From: Flaviaestuariibacter sp.
GTDB lineage: Bacteria > Bacteroidota > Bacteroidia > Chitinophagales > Chitinophagaceae
Length of the DNA stretch: 64,000 nucleotides
Direction: 5' to 3'
Assembly: GCA_025963645.1 (NCBI GenBank)
Contig: JAOQAI010000016.1
Coordinates: 1 to 64,000 of the forward strand
Position numbers and translations under genes: made by a program. This document shows, one piece after another, positions 18,391-25,100 of this stretch; the stretch's first letter is position 1, and every line of letters begins with the position of its first letter. The notes below the pieces were generated by a model. The model was not told the origin of the DNA and searched no databases. It was given only the letters and a program-made list of their open reading frames with translations.

Positions 18391-18420
18391 TAAAAAAGGC
18401 TGTGATCAGACAGCCTTTTA
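18391..18420 (-). terminator. terminator, probably of a minus-strand transcript
   Basis: AAAAGGCTGT (18394-18403) pairs with ACAGCCTTTT (18410-18419). Read on the minus strand the hairpin runs into TTTTTTATTG. The nearest minus-strand gene upstream ends at 18664, 244 nt away, which leaves room for a short non-coding transcript. Confidence 0.7.
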
Positions 18421-18663
18421 ATTTTTTGGGTACTGGAGGTTAGTTTTGGTACGGCGGTTTTCTTTAGGTAATTATTTTGATTGCGACCTTTCGTTTAAAA
18501 AACAGTTGGCTTTAGCTTCGATACCGGATCTTCGTTTGCCGTTTGCCCTACAAAAATAAAAGCGCCAAATGCATGGCCATTCTACATTAGGTTAAGACCA
18601 ATCATTTGGCGATAGAAAGGGGAAAACAAACGACAAGCTTTTACGCTTATCTAATATGCCCGC
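18421..18663 (-). other. non-coding gap with possible small RNA
   Basis: No ORF of merit. On the minus strand a perfect -7 box TATTTTTG lies at 18552-18559, followed by about 130 nt of A-rich sequence ending in the terminator at 18391-18420. Upstream, a 9-bp inverted repeat (CGCCAAATG at 18563-18571, CATTTGGCG at 18603-18611) flanks the expected -33 region and could be an operator or a hairpin. The layout suggests a small RNA gene, but I recognise no family and no TTTG box at the right spacing. Confidence 0.35.
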
Positions 18664-18927
18664 TTATCCAGCGATCTGGCTTTTCAAAAACCCTTCAATA
18701 GCGCTGCACGGCACAAGAAAAGGCTTTGAATCAATAACAATATCAAGATTTGAATTAACAACCGTGTAAGAGCCGGCAACGGTATTGCCGAAAACATTCA
18801 CACTGAAATTGCCACTATTGGTATCGCCTTCAAAATTACCACCCTGCTTTTGCACCGCTGCTTTCGCCTTTGCCAGAACCGAGGTTGCTTCACCTGAAAA
18901 TGGGATAGAAAAATTACATGCTGCCAT
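18664..18927 (-). CDS. small protein resembling the polyhydroxyalkanoic-acid-system family
   Basis: 87 residues, soluble. The pattern FSIPFSGEATSVLAKAKAAVQKQGG, then FGNTVAGSYTVVNSNLDIVIDSKPFLVPCSAIEGFLKSQI, resembles the PHA_gran_rgn-type fold (helix, beta sheet with GxTVxGxxxV, final helix). No polyhydroxyalkanoate genes are nearby, so the name says nothing firm about function. A strong TATATTTG promoter box ends only 4 nt before the ATG. Confidence 0.6.
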   Translation of the reverse strand: MAACNFSIPFSGEATSVLAKAKAAVQKQGGNFEGDTNSGNFSVNVFGNTVAGSYTVVNSNLDIVIDSKPFLVPCSAIEGFLKSQIAG

Positions 18928-18931
18928 ACGT

Positions 18932-18960
18932 CAAATATAATTGCTAAAAAGTAGTGCAAA
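18932..18960 (-). promoter_or_regulatory. sigma-A promoter, near-leaderless
   Basis: On the minus strand TTTG (18957-18960) and TATATTTG (18932-18939) are spaced 17 nt apart. The -7 box ends 4 nt from the ATG at 18927, so the transcript would begin at or just inside the start codon. Confidence 0.5.
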
Positions 18961-19001
18961 AACTATAGCGCAAAAGCCTCTAAGGATATAGGCCGAATGC
19001 T

Positions 19002-19181
19002 TTACGCCGATTCCTCCTTTTGCTCTGCATCCTTCACGCTTTGGCGTTCGCTGCGCAGCCGCTCTGTACCGGGTTCGTTCGGAATATACTGATCGCGTTC
19101 TTCACGTGTGGGGTCGTCGTCGTTTACGGTTACTACACCGTTAGCCGACTGGCTGGTTTCCTTATCCTTATCTGTCAACAT
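19002..19181 (-). CDS. small hydrophilic protein, unknown (third gene of a tiny operon)
   Basis: 59 residues: MLTDKDKETSQSANGVVTVN then acidic/polar sequence DDDPTREERDQYIPNEPGTERLRSERQSVKDAEQKEESA. No hydrophobic core, so probably disordered. It starts 17 nt after the stop of the gene at 19199 and belongs with two similar tiny genes upstream. Codon use and conserved composition favour a real gene, but no family is known to me. Confidence 0.55.
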   Translation of the reverse strand: MLTDKDKETSQSANGVVTVNDDDPTREERDQYIPNEPGTERLRSERQSVKDAEQKEESA

Positions 19182-19198
19182 AGCTGCTGTTTTAATAA

Positions 19199-19399
19199 TT
19201 AAAGATCTTGTTTATCCAAAGGCCGCTCGCTTTCATTCTCCAGGTCTGCATCTACTTTTTTACCTTTTTGCGACTCCTGTGTGAATTGCACATTATCCTG
19301 TGAAGGCTCTTCACCGGGCGCTTTGTCTATTCCTTGCGGGCCGTGTCCGGGTGTTTCCAATTTATTTGGTGCCTGATCACCATTGCCTCTTTCGTTCAT
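19199..19399 (-). CDS. small hydrophilic protein, unknown (second gene of a tiny operon)
   Basis: 66 residues, dominated by Gly, Pro, Gln, Glu, Asp and Lys (MNERGNGDQAPNKLETPGHG, then ESQKGKKVDADLENESERPL). Predicted disordered; composition recalls hydrophilin or stress proteins. It lies 10 nt after the gene at 19410 and 17 nt before the one at 19181. Confidence 0.55.
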   Translation of the reverse strand: MNERGNGDQAPNKLETPGHGPQGIDKAPGEEPSQDNVQFTQESQKGKKVDADLENESERPLDKQDL

Positions 19400-19409
19400 A
19401 ATAAAAAAA

Positions 19410-19649
19410 TTATGGGTTATTGTCAGATGAATCTTCGCGGCCGGTTAAGCGGCCGGCCTTTATTTCATGCAGGTCGTCATTGGAAACTTCTCTTGTCGTG
19501 TCTTTACGTGGATCAACTGTTTTATCATGCGCATGCTCTTCGGGAGATTGCAAAGTGCTGTCACTGGTCAGGTATATCGGTGTTCCTTCTCCATCCGAGC
19601 GGTTGCTGTCATCTTGCTCGCGTTGCTTGTCCTTATTTTCTTCTATCAT
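19410..19649 (-). CDS. small hydrophilic protein, unknown (first gene of a tiny operon)
   Basis: 79 residues, strongly charged (MIEENKDKQREQDDSNRSDG, TREVSNDDLHEIKAGRLTGR). No hydrophobic segments. Its leader has AAGGA 4 nt before the ATG and the motif TGGCATAAGATTGGAGACAT 24 nt upstream, the latter shared with the gene at 23185. Divergent from the OmdA-like gene at 19722. Confidence 0.6.
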   Translation of the reverse strand: MIEENKDKQREQDDSNRSDGEGTPIYLTSDSTLQSPEEHAHDKTVDPRKDTTREVSNDDLHEIKAGRLTGREDSSDNNP

Positions 19650-19673
19650 AATTCCTTATTTTTATTATGAACA

Positions 19674-19693
19674 ATGTCTCCAATCTTATGCCA
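19674..19693 (-). promoter_or_regulatory. motif shared with the small-protein gene at 23185
   Basis: TGGCATAAGATTGGAGACAT here and TGGCATAAAAGTGTAGTCAT at 23202-23221 agree at 16 of 20 positions, and both sit 16-24 nt before genes for small acidic proteins. It does not match TAnnTTTG, so it may be an alternative-sigma promoter or a regulator site. Confidence 0.4.
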
Positions 19694-19721
19694 CGAAAGA
19701 GAGTCATTTTTATAAGGAATT

Positions 19722-20240
19722 ATGGTAGCGTTTAATGCAATTCTTAAAAAGTTTGGGCAGCAGGGCGAGAAAACCGGCTGGACCTATATTGACGTAACAG
19801 TAGATATGGCACAGCAATTAATGCCCGGCAACAAACGCTCTTTCCGGGTAAAAGGTAAATTGGATGCTCACAAGATCGCCGGTGTAGCTACAATACCGAT
19901 GGGCGAAGGCGCCTTCATCATTGCCGTGAATGCTACGATGCGCAAGGCTATAAAAAAACGACAGGGCGAAATAGTAAAAGTGTGTTTGGAATTAGACAAA
20001 CAGGAAGTCGAACCCTCTGCAGACCTGATAGCCTGCCTGAAAGAGGAACCGAACGCTTACAAGCATTTCCAGGGATTGCCCAAATCGCACCAGAACTATT
20101 TTACCCCCTGGATCGAAAGTGCAAAAACTCCTAACACAAAGGCAAAACGTATTGCACAAGCGATTAATGGCTTGGAAAAAGGAGCCCAGTTTGGCGAAGT
20201 CATCCGGGAGATCAAACGGCAAAAGGAGGCGCTTGGCTAA
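19722..20240 (+). CDS. DUF1905 / YdeI-OmdA family protein
   Basis: 172 residues. N-half: DUF1905 beta barrel (GWTYIDVTVDMAQQLMPGNKRSFRVKGKLDAHKIAGVATIPMGEG). C-half: the bacteriocin-protection/OmdA-like helical region (LKEEPNAYKHFQGLPKSHQNYFTPWIESAKTPNTKAKRIAQAINGLEKG). Members are linked to stress and peptide tolerance, but the biochemical role is unknown. Leader contains AAGGA 4 nt before the ATG. Its stop overlaps the acylphosphatase start by one base. Confidence 0.85.
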   Translation: MVAFNAILKKFGQQGEKTGWTYIDVTVDMAQQLMPGNKRSFRVKGKLDAHKIAGVATIPMGEGAFIIAVNATMRKAIKKRQGEIVKVCLELDKQEVEPSADLIACLKEEPNAYKHFQGLPKSHQNYFTPWIESAKTPNTKAKRIAQAINGLEKGAQFGEVIREIKRQKEALG

Positions 20241-20509
20241 TGCAAAGCAGGCATCTTCTGGTAAAAGGTAAAGTGCAGGGTGTCTTCTTCAGAGCCAGCG
20301 CTAAAAAGGTAGCCGAGAGTCTTGAACTTGCCGGATGGATCAAGAATGTGCCTTCGGGAGACGTGGAAGCTGTAATAAGCGGAACTGAAGATAAAGTGCA
20401 GGCGTTTATAGAGTGGTGTCACCATGGACCTGCAGAAGCTAAGGTGACGGAAGTGATCGTTACAGCACGGGATGAAGTAATTGACGAAGGCTTTACGATC
20501 ATAAAATAA
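20240..20509 (+). CDS. acyP: acylphosphatase
   Basis: 89 residues. Hydrolyses acyl phosphates such as acetyl- or carbamoyl-phosphate. Active-site signature LLVKGKVQGVFFRASAKKVA (the Arg in FFR binds phosphate) and the catalytic Asn in LAGWIKNVPSGDVEAVISG. Length is typical. Translationally coupled to the OmdA-like gene (TAATG). Confidence 0.92.
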   Translation: MQSRHLLVKGKVQGVFFRASAKKVAESLELAGWIKNVPSGDVEAVISGTEDKVQAFIEWCHHGPAEAKVTEVIVTARDEVIDEGFTIIK

Positions 20510-20692
20510 TCACCCGGACTCTCCATCCGTGATCTCACTGCCCACACCTGTTGTTTGGTTTTTTTCGGTATCTGGCACATTTTCATTTGCCCTTTCATTG
20601 GCGTTTACATTCATCTGCGTAGGCTGGCCATCCGTCCGCTTTTCCAGCGGTGGAATAATGTCTTTTGAGGTGTTATTTGAGGGATTGTCCAT
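20510..20692 (-). CDS. small hydrophilic protein, unknown
   Basis: 60 residues, rich in Asn, Thr, Asp and Glu (MDNPSNNTSKDIIPPLEKRT, NVNANERANENVPDTEKN), predicted disordered. It converges directly on acyP with stops adjacent. Similar in character to the small proteins at 19002-19649 and 22946, though not a clear sequence homologue. Confidence 0.5.
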   Translation of the reverse strand: MDNPSNNTSKDIIPPLEKRTDGQPTQMNVNANERANENVPDTEKNQTTGVGSEITDGESG

Positions 20693-20722
20693 AAAAGTAA
20701 AAGTGCCATAACAAAGGAGCGC

Positions 20723-21031
20723 TTAACGGCTCATAGAAACATCCTGGAACAAGCTGGAAATATCAATTTGCTGCAGGTAAGGTTGCAAGTTTTTAATAGA
20801 ATCAAAGCTCCGGTACCAAACAGCCGCTTTGCTAAACCGTGTAAAATAAACCTCTACATAAAAACCATCCACCTGGTAAAGCATGGTCCGAAACAACCCA
20901 TAATTCTTTTCTGATAGAAAAGTGCCATGTCGTAAAACGGTGGTCTTCTTTTGATCTGTGGCCAGCTGCTTAAAGTAAATCAGGGTCATAACATGGCAGG
21001 TTTGCTTGTAAAATCGCAAAGGGAGTGCCAT
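20723..21031 (-). CDS. hypothetical protein
   Basis: 102 residues from the ATG at 21031; an in-frame TTG at 21046 and an ATG at 20989 are alternatives. Basic N-half then a beta-rich segment (NYGLFRTMLYQVDGFYVEVYFTRFSKAAVWYRSF) and a C-terminal helix (LQPYLQQIDISSLFQDV). Resembles short Bacteroidota hypothetical proteins with a FYVEV-type strand; function unknown. Confidence 0.6.
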   Translation of the reverse strand: MALPLRFYKQTCHVMTLIYFKQLATDQKKTTVLRHGTFLSEKNYGLFRTMLYQVDGFYVEVYFTRFSKAAVWYRSFDSIKNLQPYLQQIDISSLFQDVSMSR

Positions 21032-21260
21032 AGTATTTTCCGGCAAATAATTGTTTCCTGCTGAGTTTAAAACTTCTTTGATTAACCATTTAGTAGATTG
21101 TTTTCCAATAAAAACTTAAACATTATAAGCTTGAGTTTAAATTCTTTGGTAGAAAAAATACCCCACTTCTCTAACCTTTGTCTTTTCTGCTGATCAAACA
21201 TTTTTGTGGATGAGCAAGGAGTAGAAAACTGCACCTTTGCAACACTTTAATTGATTCGCA

Positions 21261-22490
21261 ATGGCAACCACCCGCAACGCTGCTATCTCCTTTATTTTCT
21301 TCACGCTGTTAATAGATGTGGCTGGCTTGGGCCTGATCATCCCGGTTATGCCGAAACTTATTGGCGACCTTACCGGGGAAAACATTAGCCGGGTATCACA
21401 GATCGGCGGTTGGCTTACGATCTCATACGCCGCCATGCAGTTTCTTTTCTCACCATTCATCGGTAACCTAAGCGATCGTTTTGGGCGGCGGCCTGTGTTG
21501 CTTATATCCTTATTGGGGTTTGGTGTAGATTATATTTTCCTATCCTTTGCTCCTACCCTGGGTTGGCTCTTCGTAGGGCGACTGATTGCGGGGATTACCG
21601 GTGCCTCCTTCACCACCGCAGCGGCGTATATAGCAGATATCAGCACAGATGAAAACCGCAGTAAAAATTTCGGAATGATCGGTGCGGCCTTTGGATTGGG
21701 CTTTATCATCGGGCCGGTGATCGGGGGCTTCTTAGGTTCTTTCGGTCCACGCATCCCTTTCATGGTAGCGGCCGGACTCAGTTTGCTAAACGCCGCCTAT
21801 GGCTACTTTGTTTTGCCGGAATCATTACCTAAAGAAAACCGCCGGGCCTTTAGCTGGGGAAGAGCGAATCCTTTCGGCGCGTTTCTATTTTTAAAAAAAT
21901 ATGCATCCCTGACAGCGTTGATCCTTTCCCTGATCCTGATCTATATCGCTGGACATGCCGTGCAAAGCAACTGGACCTTTTTTACGGTGCAGAAATTCAG
22001 TTGGTCAGAGAAGATGATCGGTATTTCGCTTACCATGTTTGGAATATTGATCGCCCTGGTACAGGCAGGACTTATCCGCTACACCAGCAAAAGATTGGGT
22101 AATGAAAAAAGCGTCTATACCGGCCTGCTGCTTTATACGCTTGGGCTTACTTTGTTTGCTTTTGCCACAAAAACATGGATGATGTTTGCGTTCATGGTTC
22201 CCTATTGTCTCGGCGGTATTGCTGGTCCAGCCTTGCAATCCATCATTTCCGGGCATGTTCCATCAAATGAACAAGGCGAACTACAAGGTGCCTTAACATC
22301 GTTGATGAGTATCACTTCTATTATTGGGCCTTTCCTAATGACCAACCTGTTCGCTTACTTTACAAGACCGGAAGCACCGGTGCAGTTTGCAGGTGCTCCT
22401 TTTCTTTTAGCGGCGTTGCTAATGCTTGTCAGTAGCTTCCTGGCTTACCAGGCGCTAAGGACAAGAAAGCCGGCTTTACAAACCACTTAG
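21261..22490 (+). CDS. TCR/Tet family MFS transporter
   Basis: 409 residues with about 12 membrane helices. Drug/proton antiporter layout close to TetA: motif A GNLSDRFGRRPVLL in loop 2-3, motif C GFIIGPVIGGFLG in helix 5, and the helix-1 acidic residue in FTLLIDVAGLGLIIPVMP. These proteins export tetracyclines or other small molecules, but many Bacteroidota copies have no known substrate, so resistance should not be assumed. The start ATG at 21261 is 6 nt after the preceding TTCGCA segment; a GNAT gene follows at 7 nt. Confidence 0.88.
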   Translation: MATTRNAAISFIFFTLLIDVAGLGLIIPVMPKLIGDLTGENISRVSQIGGWLTISYAAMQFLFSPFIGNLSDRFGRRPVLLISLLGFGVDYIFLSFAPTLGWLFVGRLIAGITGASFTTAAAYIADISTDENRSKNFGMIGAAFGLGFIIGPVIGGFLGSFGPRIPFMVAAGLSLLNAAYGYFVLPESLPKENRRAFSWGRANPFGAFLFLKKYASLTALILSLILIYIAGHAVQSNWTFFTVQKFSWSEKMIGISLTMFGILIALVQAGLIRYTSKRLGNEKSVYTGLLLYTLGLTLFAFATKTWMMFAFMVPYCLGGIAGPALQSIISGHVPSNEQGELQGALTSLMSITSIIGPFLMTNLFAYFTRPEAPVQFAGAPFLLAALLMLVSSFLAYQALRTRKPALQTT

Positions 22491-22496
22491 CTTGTT

Positions 22497-22943
22497 ATGA
22501 ATTATCGAATCGTTACATCCGCCGATATTCCCCGCATGCAGGTAGTTCGGCACCTGGTAAAAGAAAATATATTGTCGGATCCTGCACTTGTTACGGATGC
22601 CCAAGTGGGGGACTATATCACTCAACGGGGAAAGGGTTGGGTATGCGAAGTCAACAGTGTTATTGTAGGCTTTGCCATTGCCGACCTGCAGGGGCATAGC
22701 ATCTGGGCGCTTTTCCTGCAGCCTGAGTTTGAAGGTCAAGGCATTGGTAGGAAATTGCACCAACTGATGCTCGATTGGTATTTTACTCAGTCAACCCAAA
22801 CTCTTTGGCTCACCACTTCACCCAATACACGGGCCGAGCGCTTTTACCGGAAAGCGGGCTGGAAAGATTGCGGTTACCAGAAGAGAGAAATAAGGTTTGA
22901 GATGACTCATTCCAATTGGAAAGCTAACCGGATTGTTTGCTGA
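22497..22943 (+). CDS. GNAT family N-acetyltransferase
   Basis: 148 residues. Acetyl-CoA dependent transferase fold with the pyrophosphate-binding motif in FLQPEFEGQGIGRKLHQLML (Q-x-x-G-x-G/A), preceded by beta 4 (HSIWALFLQ) and followed by ERFYRKAGWKDCG, the usual C-terminal strand-helix. Substrate unknown. It starts 7 nt after the MFS transporter, so the two are probably co-transcribed; acetylation plus export is a familiar detoxification pairing, but this is inference. Confidence 0.85.
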   Translation: MNYRIVTSADIPRMQVVRHLVKENILSDPALVTDAQVGDYITQRGKGWVCEVNSVIVGFAIADLQGHSIWALFLQPEFEGQGIGRKLHQLMLDWYFTQSTQTLWLTTSPNTRAERFYRKAGWKDCGYQKREIRFEMTHSNWKANRIVC

Positions 22944-22945
22944 TA

Positions 22946-23185
22946 TTATTTGCTGTCATCCGCATTACCGATATCGTCAAATGCCGGATCGGCATCATCG
23001 CCAAAAGGGGTTTTAAACCCATCAGCCCCGGTCTTTGTGGTACGCTGGTTCTCGTCATCGGTGCTACTGCTGCTGATCGTATTTGTTCCGGGCTGTATCG
23101 CCGATTCATCACGGATATACGTATCGTTATCGTGTCCTTTCTCTGATGGCGTATTGCGCCGGATATCCTCTTTTTTCTCGTCCAT
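22946..23185 (-). CDS. small acidic hydrophilic protein, unknown
   Basis: 79 residues, rich in Asp, Glu, Thr and Ser (MDEKKEDIRRNTPSEKGHDN ... FGDDADPAFDDIGNADDSK). Predicted disordered. Preceded by AAAGGA and by the motif TGGCATAAAAGTGTAGTCAT (23202-23221) shared with the operon at 19649. Converges on the GNAT gene and diverges from the acidic protein at 23272. Confidence 0.55.
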   Translation of the reverse strand: MDEKKEDIRRNTPSEKGHDNDTYIRDESAIQPGTNTISSSSTDDENQRTTKTGADGFKTPFGDDADPAFDDIGNADDSK

Positions 23186-23201
23186 AAAATCGTTTCCTTT
23201 T

Positions 23202-23221
23202 ATGACTACACTTTTATGCCA
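23202..23221 (-). promoter_or_regulatory. motif shared with the small-protein operon at 19649
   Basis: Second copy of the 20-nt motif (see 19674-19693), 16 nt before the ATG at 23185. Conserved core TGGCATAA, then A, TG, AG and CAT at fixed spacing. Confidence 0.4.
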
Positions 23222-23271
23222 AGCCTGAAAGCGGCACAGAATTTTAAGCCTTATCTATCAAAACAGGATTT

Positions 23272-23856
23272 ATGCGAAACGATAATGCCCAGCCCTATAA
23301 TGAAGAGAACAGAAGCCGGGGTGATGTCTCAGCCAACAACCCGACAAGGGATAAAATGGATCTGACCGATTCAAAACACGACCAGGAGCGCCTGCAACCG
23401 GAAGAGGTGACCATAGACCTGCCGGATGTAAAAGATATTCCGGGGCAGGAGTTTGTGCAGGTGCCGCCTTTGGGTATGCTGGCAGATACAACCATCTCTT
23501 CGGCCGATGAGGAAGGCGAAGGCTTGTTCGAAGATGACGAAGAAGATGAGACCGATATTGTAATGGGAACAGAGGCGGACATTTCTTCCGAGGAAAAGGA
23601 CATGTTGGAAAAGAACGACACTTATATGCCTACCCGTGATGAAGCTTACCTGCAACAGGCTTCCATGGACAATACGGATTTTGAAGGCGAAGCTCTTAAT
23701 GAAGAAAGCTTTGGTGATGTGCTAAGCGGGAGCGATCTGGATACCGGGGATATGCCGGATGAAACACGCACCGATGCATTGGGACAAGGTGATGAGGAAA
23801 ATAAAAGTTACAGCCTGGGTAGCGATGAAAATGACAACAACGAAAACAGGTCTTAA
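23272..23856 (+). CDS. acidic, low-complexity hydrophilic protein
   Basis: 194 residues, extremely acidic with runs such as SADEEGEGLFEDDEEDETDI and SGSDLDTGDMPDETRTDALG, no hydrophobic segments and no signal. Likely disordered; could act as a protective hydrophilin, a chaperone-like polyanion or a nucleic-acid mimic. The 45-100 stretch (EEVTIDLPDVKDIPGQEFVQVPPLGMLADTTISSADEEG) is a pattern I associate with Bacteroidota proteins of unknown role. Between it and Hsp20 lie 147 nt. Confidence 0.65.
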   Translation: MRNDNAQPYNEENRSRGDVSANNPTRDKMDLTDSKHDQERLQPEEVTIDLPDVKDIPGQEFVQVPPLGMLADTTISSADEEGEGLFEDDEEDETDIVMGTEADISSEEKDMLEKNDTYMPTRDEAYLQQASMDNTDFEGEALNEESFGDVLSGSDLDTGDMPDETRTDALGQGDEENKSYSLGSDENDNNENRS

Positions 23857-23991
23857 GAAAAATTTTCAGCTTCGGTTGTCAAACCGGCAGAAAGTTTGAA
23901 AATTTTTCAGGGTTTTTTGCACTGGTATAGTCATTGACAGAATGCTTCAAAACCGATTTTGATATAACTATTACCATTTTAAAACTTTAAA

Positions 23992-23998
23992 AAGGAGG
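23992..23998 (+). promoter_or_regulatory. strong Shine-Dalgarno sequence before hsp20
   Basis: AAGGAGG lies 5 nt before the ATG at 24004. Most Bacteroidota genes lack such sites, so this is exceptional within the window. Confidence 0.7.
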
Positions 23999-24003
23999 TT
24001 CTT

Positions 24004-24444
24004 ATGTCAATCACAAAAAGAAGCAATTTGTTTCCGTCTCACCTGTTTGACGATTTCCTGACCCGTGACCTGATGAACTGGGGTCTGTCAAACAATTCCA
24101 CTTCCAACACTACGATCCCTGCGGTGAACATCAGGGAAACAGCGGACAATTTTGAAGTGGAAATGGCCGCGCCGGGCATGACCAAGAATGATTTTAAAAT
24201 CGAACTGGATGGCAACCAATTAACCATCAGCAGCGAAAAGAGTTCGCAACAATCCGGTGAAGAGAGCAGCTACTCTAGGAAAGAGTTTTCTTACCAATCT
24301 TTCCAGCGTGTGTTCCAGTTGCCAAAAGATGTAGTGGATGCGGATAAGATCGGCGCCCGTTACGAGAATGGGCTGCTACAACTCACGATCCCTAAAAAGG
24401 AAGAAGTGAAAAAGCGTCCACCACGAATGATTGAGATTCAATAA
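24004..24444 (+). CDS. Hsp20/alpha-crystallin family small heat shock protein
   Basis: 146 residues. ATP-independent holdase that binds unfolding proteins. Alpha-crystallin domain from about residue 40 (IPAVNIRETADNFEVEMAAPGMTKNDFKIELDGNQLTISSEK) to the ARYENGLLQLTIPK motif; the I-x-I-like C-terminal tail is PRMIEIQ. N-terminal arm MSITKRSNLFPSHLFDDFL. Unusually strong SD sequence upstream and a terminator 1 nt after the stop. Confidence 0.93.
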   Translation: MSITKRSNLFPSHLFDDFLTRDLMNWGLSNNSTSNTTIPAVNIRETADNFEVEMAAPGMTKNDFKIELDGNQLTISSEKSSQQSGEESSYSRKEFSYQSFQRVFQLPKDVVDADKIGARYENGLLQLTIPKKEEVKKRPPRMIEIQ

Positions 24445-24476
24445 TAAAAAAGCGGATCGTTTGATCCGCTTTTTTA
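24445..24476. terminator. bidirectional terminator between hsp20 and the lipoprotein gene
   Basis: AAAAAAGCGGATC (24446-24458) and GATCCGCTTTTTT (24463-24475) form a perfect 13-bp stem with a 4-nt loop (GTTT). It serves hsp20 (plus) and the gene ending at 24477 (minus). Confidence 0.88.
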
Positions 24477-24989
24477 TTAGTCATACTTTACTTTTCGTTC
24501 GCCTGTTTCGCCATCGATCTTTATCTTCTTACCCCTGGTTTTGATAGTGACGTCGCCATCTTTCTCTACTTCTTTCTTATAACCCGGCCGCTTGATGCGG
24601 TATTCGCCTTTACCGCCTTTGTACTTATATCCCGGGCTTTTGCGCTTTACCTCGTTGGGTTCGCTACCCGGCACATAGCCTGAAGCACTACCAGAGTTGA
24701 AGTCCCTCTTTGCGGCGTTATTATCCTCGTCATATTGATACACATACCGGCCATTATCGCCACGGCTTATCCTTCCATTGATCACATCGCCCGTGGCGCC
24801 ATAGATCGTATCGTTTATTTGCTGGTCCACATACATTTCTACTGGTTCGCCGGTTGCTGCATCTACCAATAACCCCGTGCTGTCTCCATTTACCAGGTTC
24901 AATCCTGTACCCGTGTTGGGATCAACATAACGGGCGCCTTTTTGATCGCAGGAACTTCCCATCATTACCTGGCCCACCAAATAGCCCAC
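24477..24989 (-). CDS. Lys/Gly-rich lipoprotein-like protein, N-terminus probably frameshifted
   Basis: 170 residues from a GTG at 24989. The start VGYLVGQVMMGSSCDQKGARY has the end of a lipoprotein signal (SSC) but no basic n-region. An ATG at 25009 in another frame gives MKQVIYS, exactly the missing n-region, so a 1-nt shift between 24988 and 25006 is likely. The mature part has YVDPNTG, LLVDAATGEPVEMYVD and a basic tail (YKYKGGKGEYRIKRPGYKKE, GDVTIKTRGKKIKIDGETGE), resembling short beta-repeat envelope proteins. Function unknown. Confidence 0.65.
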   Translation of the reverse strand: MGYLVGQVMMGSSCDQKGARYVDPNTGTGLNLVNGDSTGLLVDAATGEPVEMYVDQQINDTIYGATGDVINGRISRGDNGRYVYQYDEDNNAAKRDFNSGSASGYVPGSEPNEVKRKSPGYKYKGGKGEYRIKRPGYKKEVEKDGDVTIKTRGKKIKIDGETGERKVKYD

Positions 24990-25100
24990 TATAAATTACC
25001 TGTTTCATAATTCTAGATTTTGGTTAAGAAAACCAAGTATTAGGCCATAGTCGGGTCTAACGGGCATTTTATTTGTGCTACTGCATATCAAATCGTGTGT

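Noticed and set aside
21261-22943. A defined antibiotic-resistance cassette (Tet-type MFS plus GNAT)
   Set aside because: Both families are common housekeeping or detoxification genes; no resistance-specific signature or mobile boundary is visible.
19674-23221. Sigma-54 promoter reading of the TGGCATAA motif
   Set aside because: TGGCA fits the -24 box, but TTGC does not occur at the required spacing in either copy.
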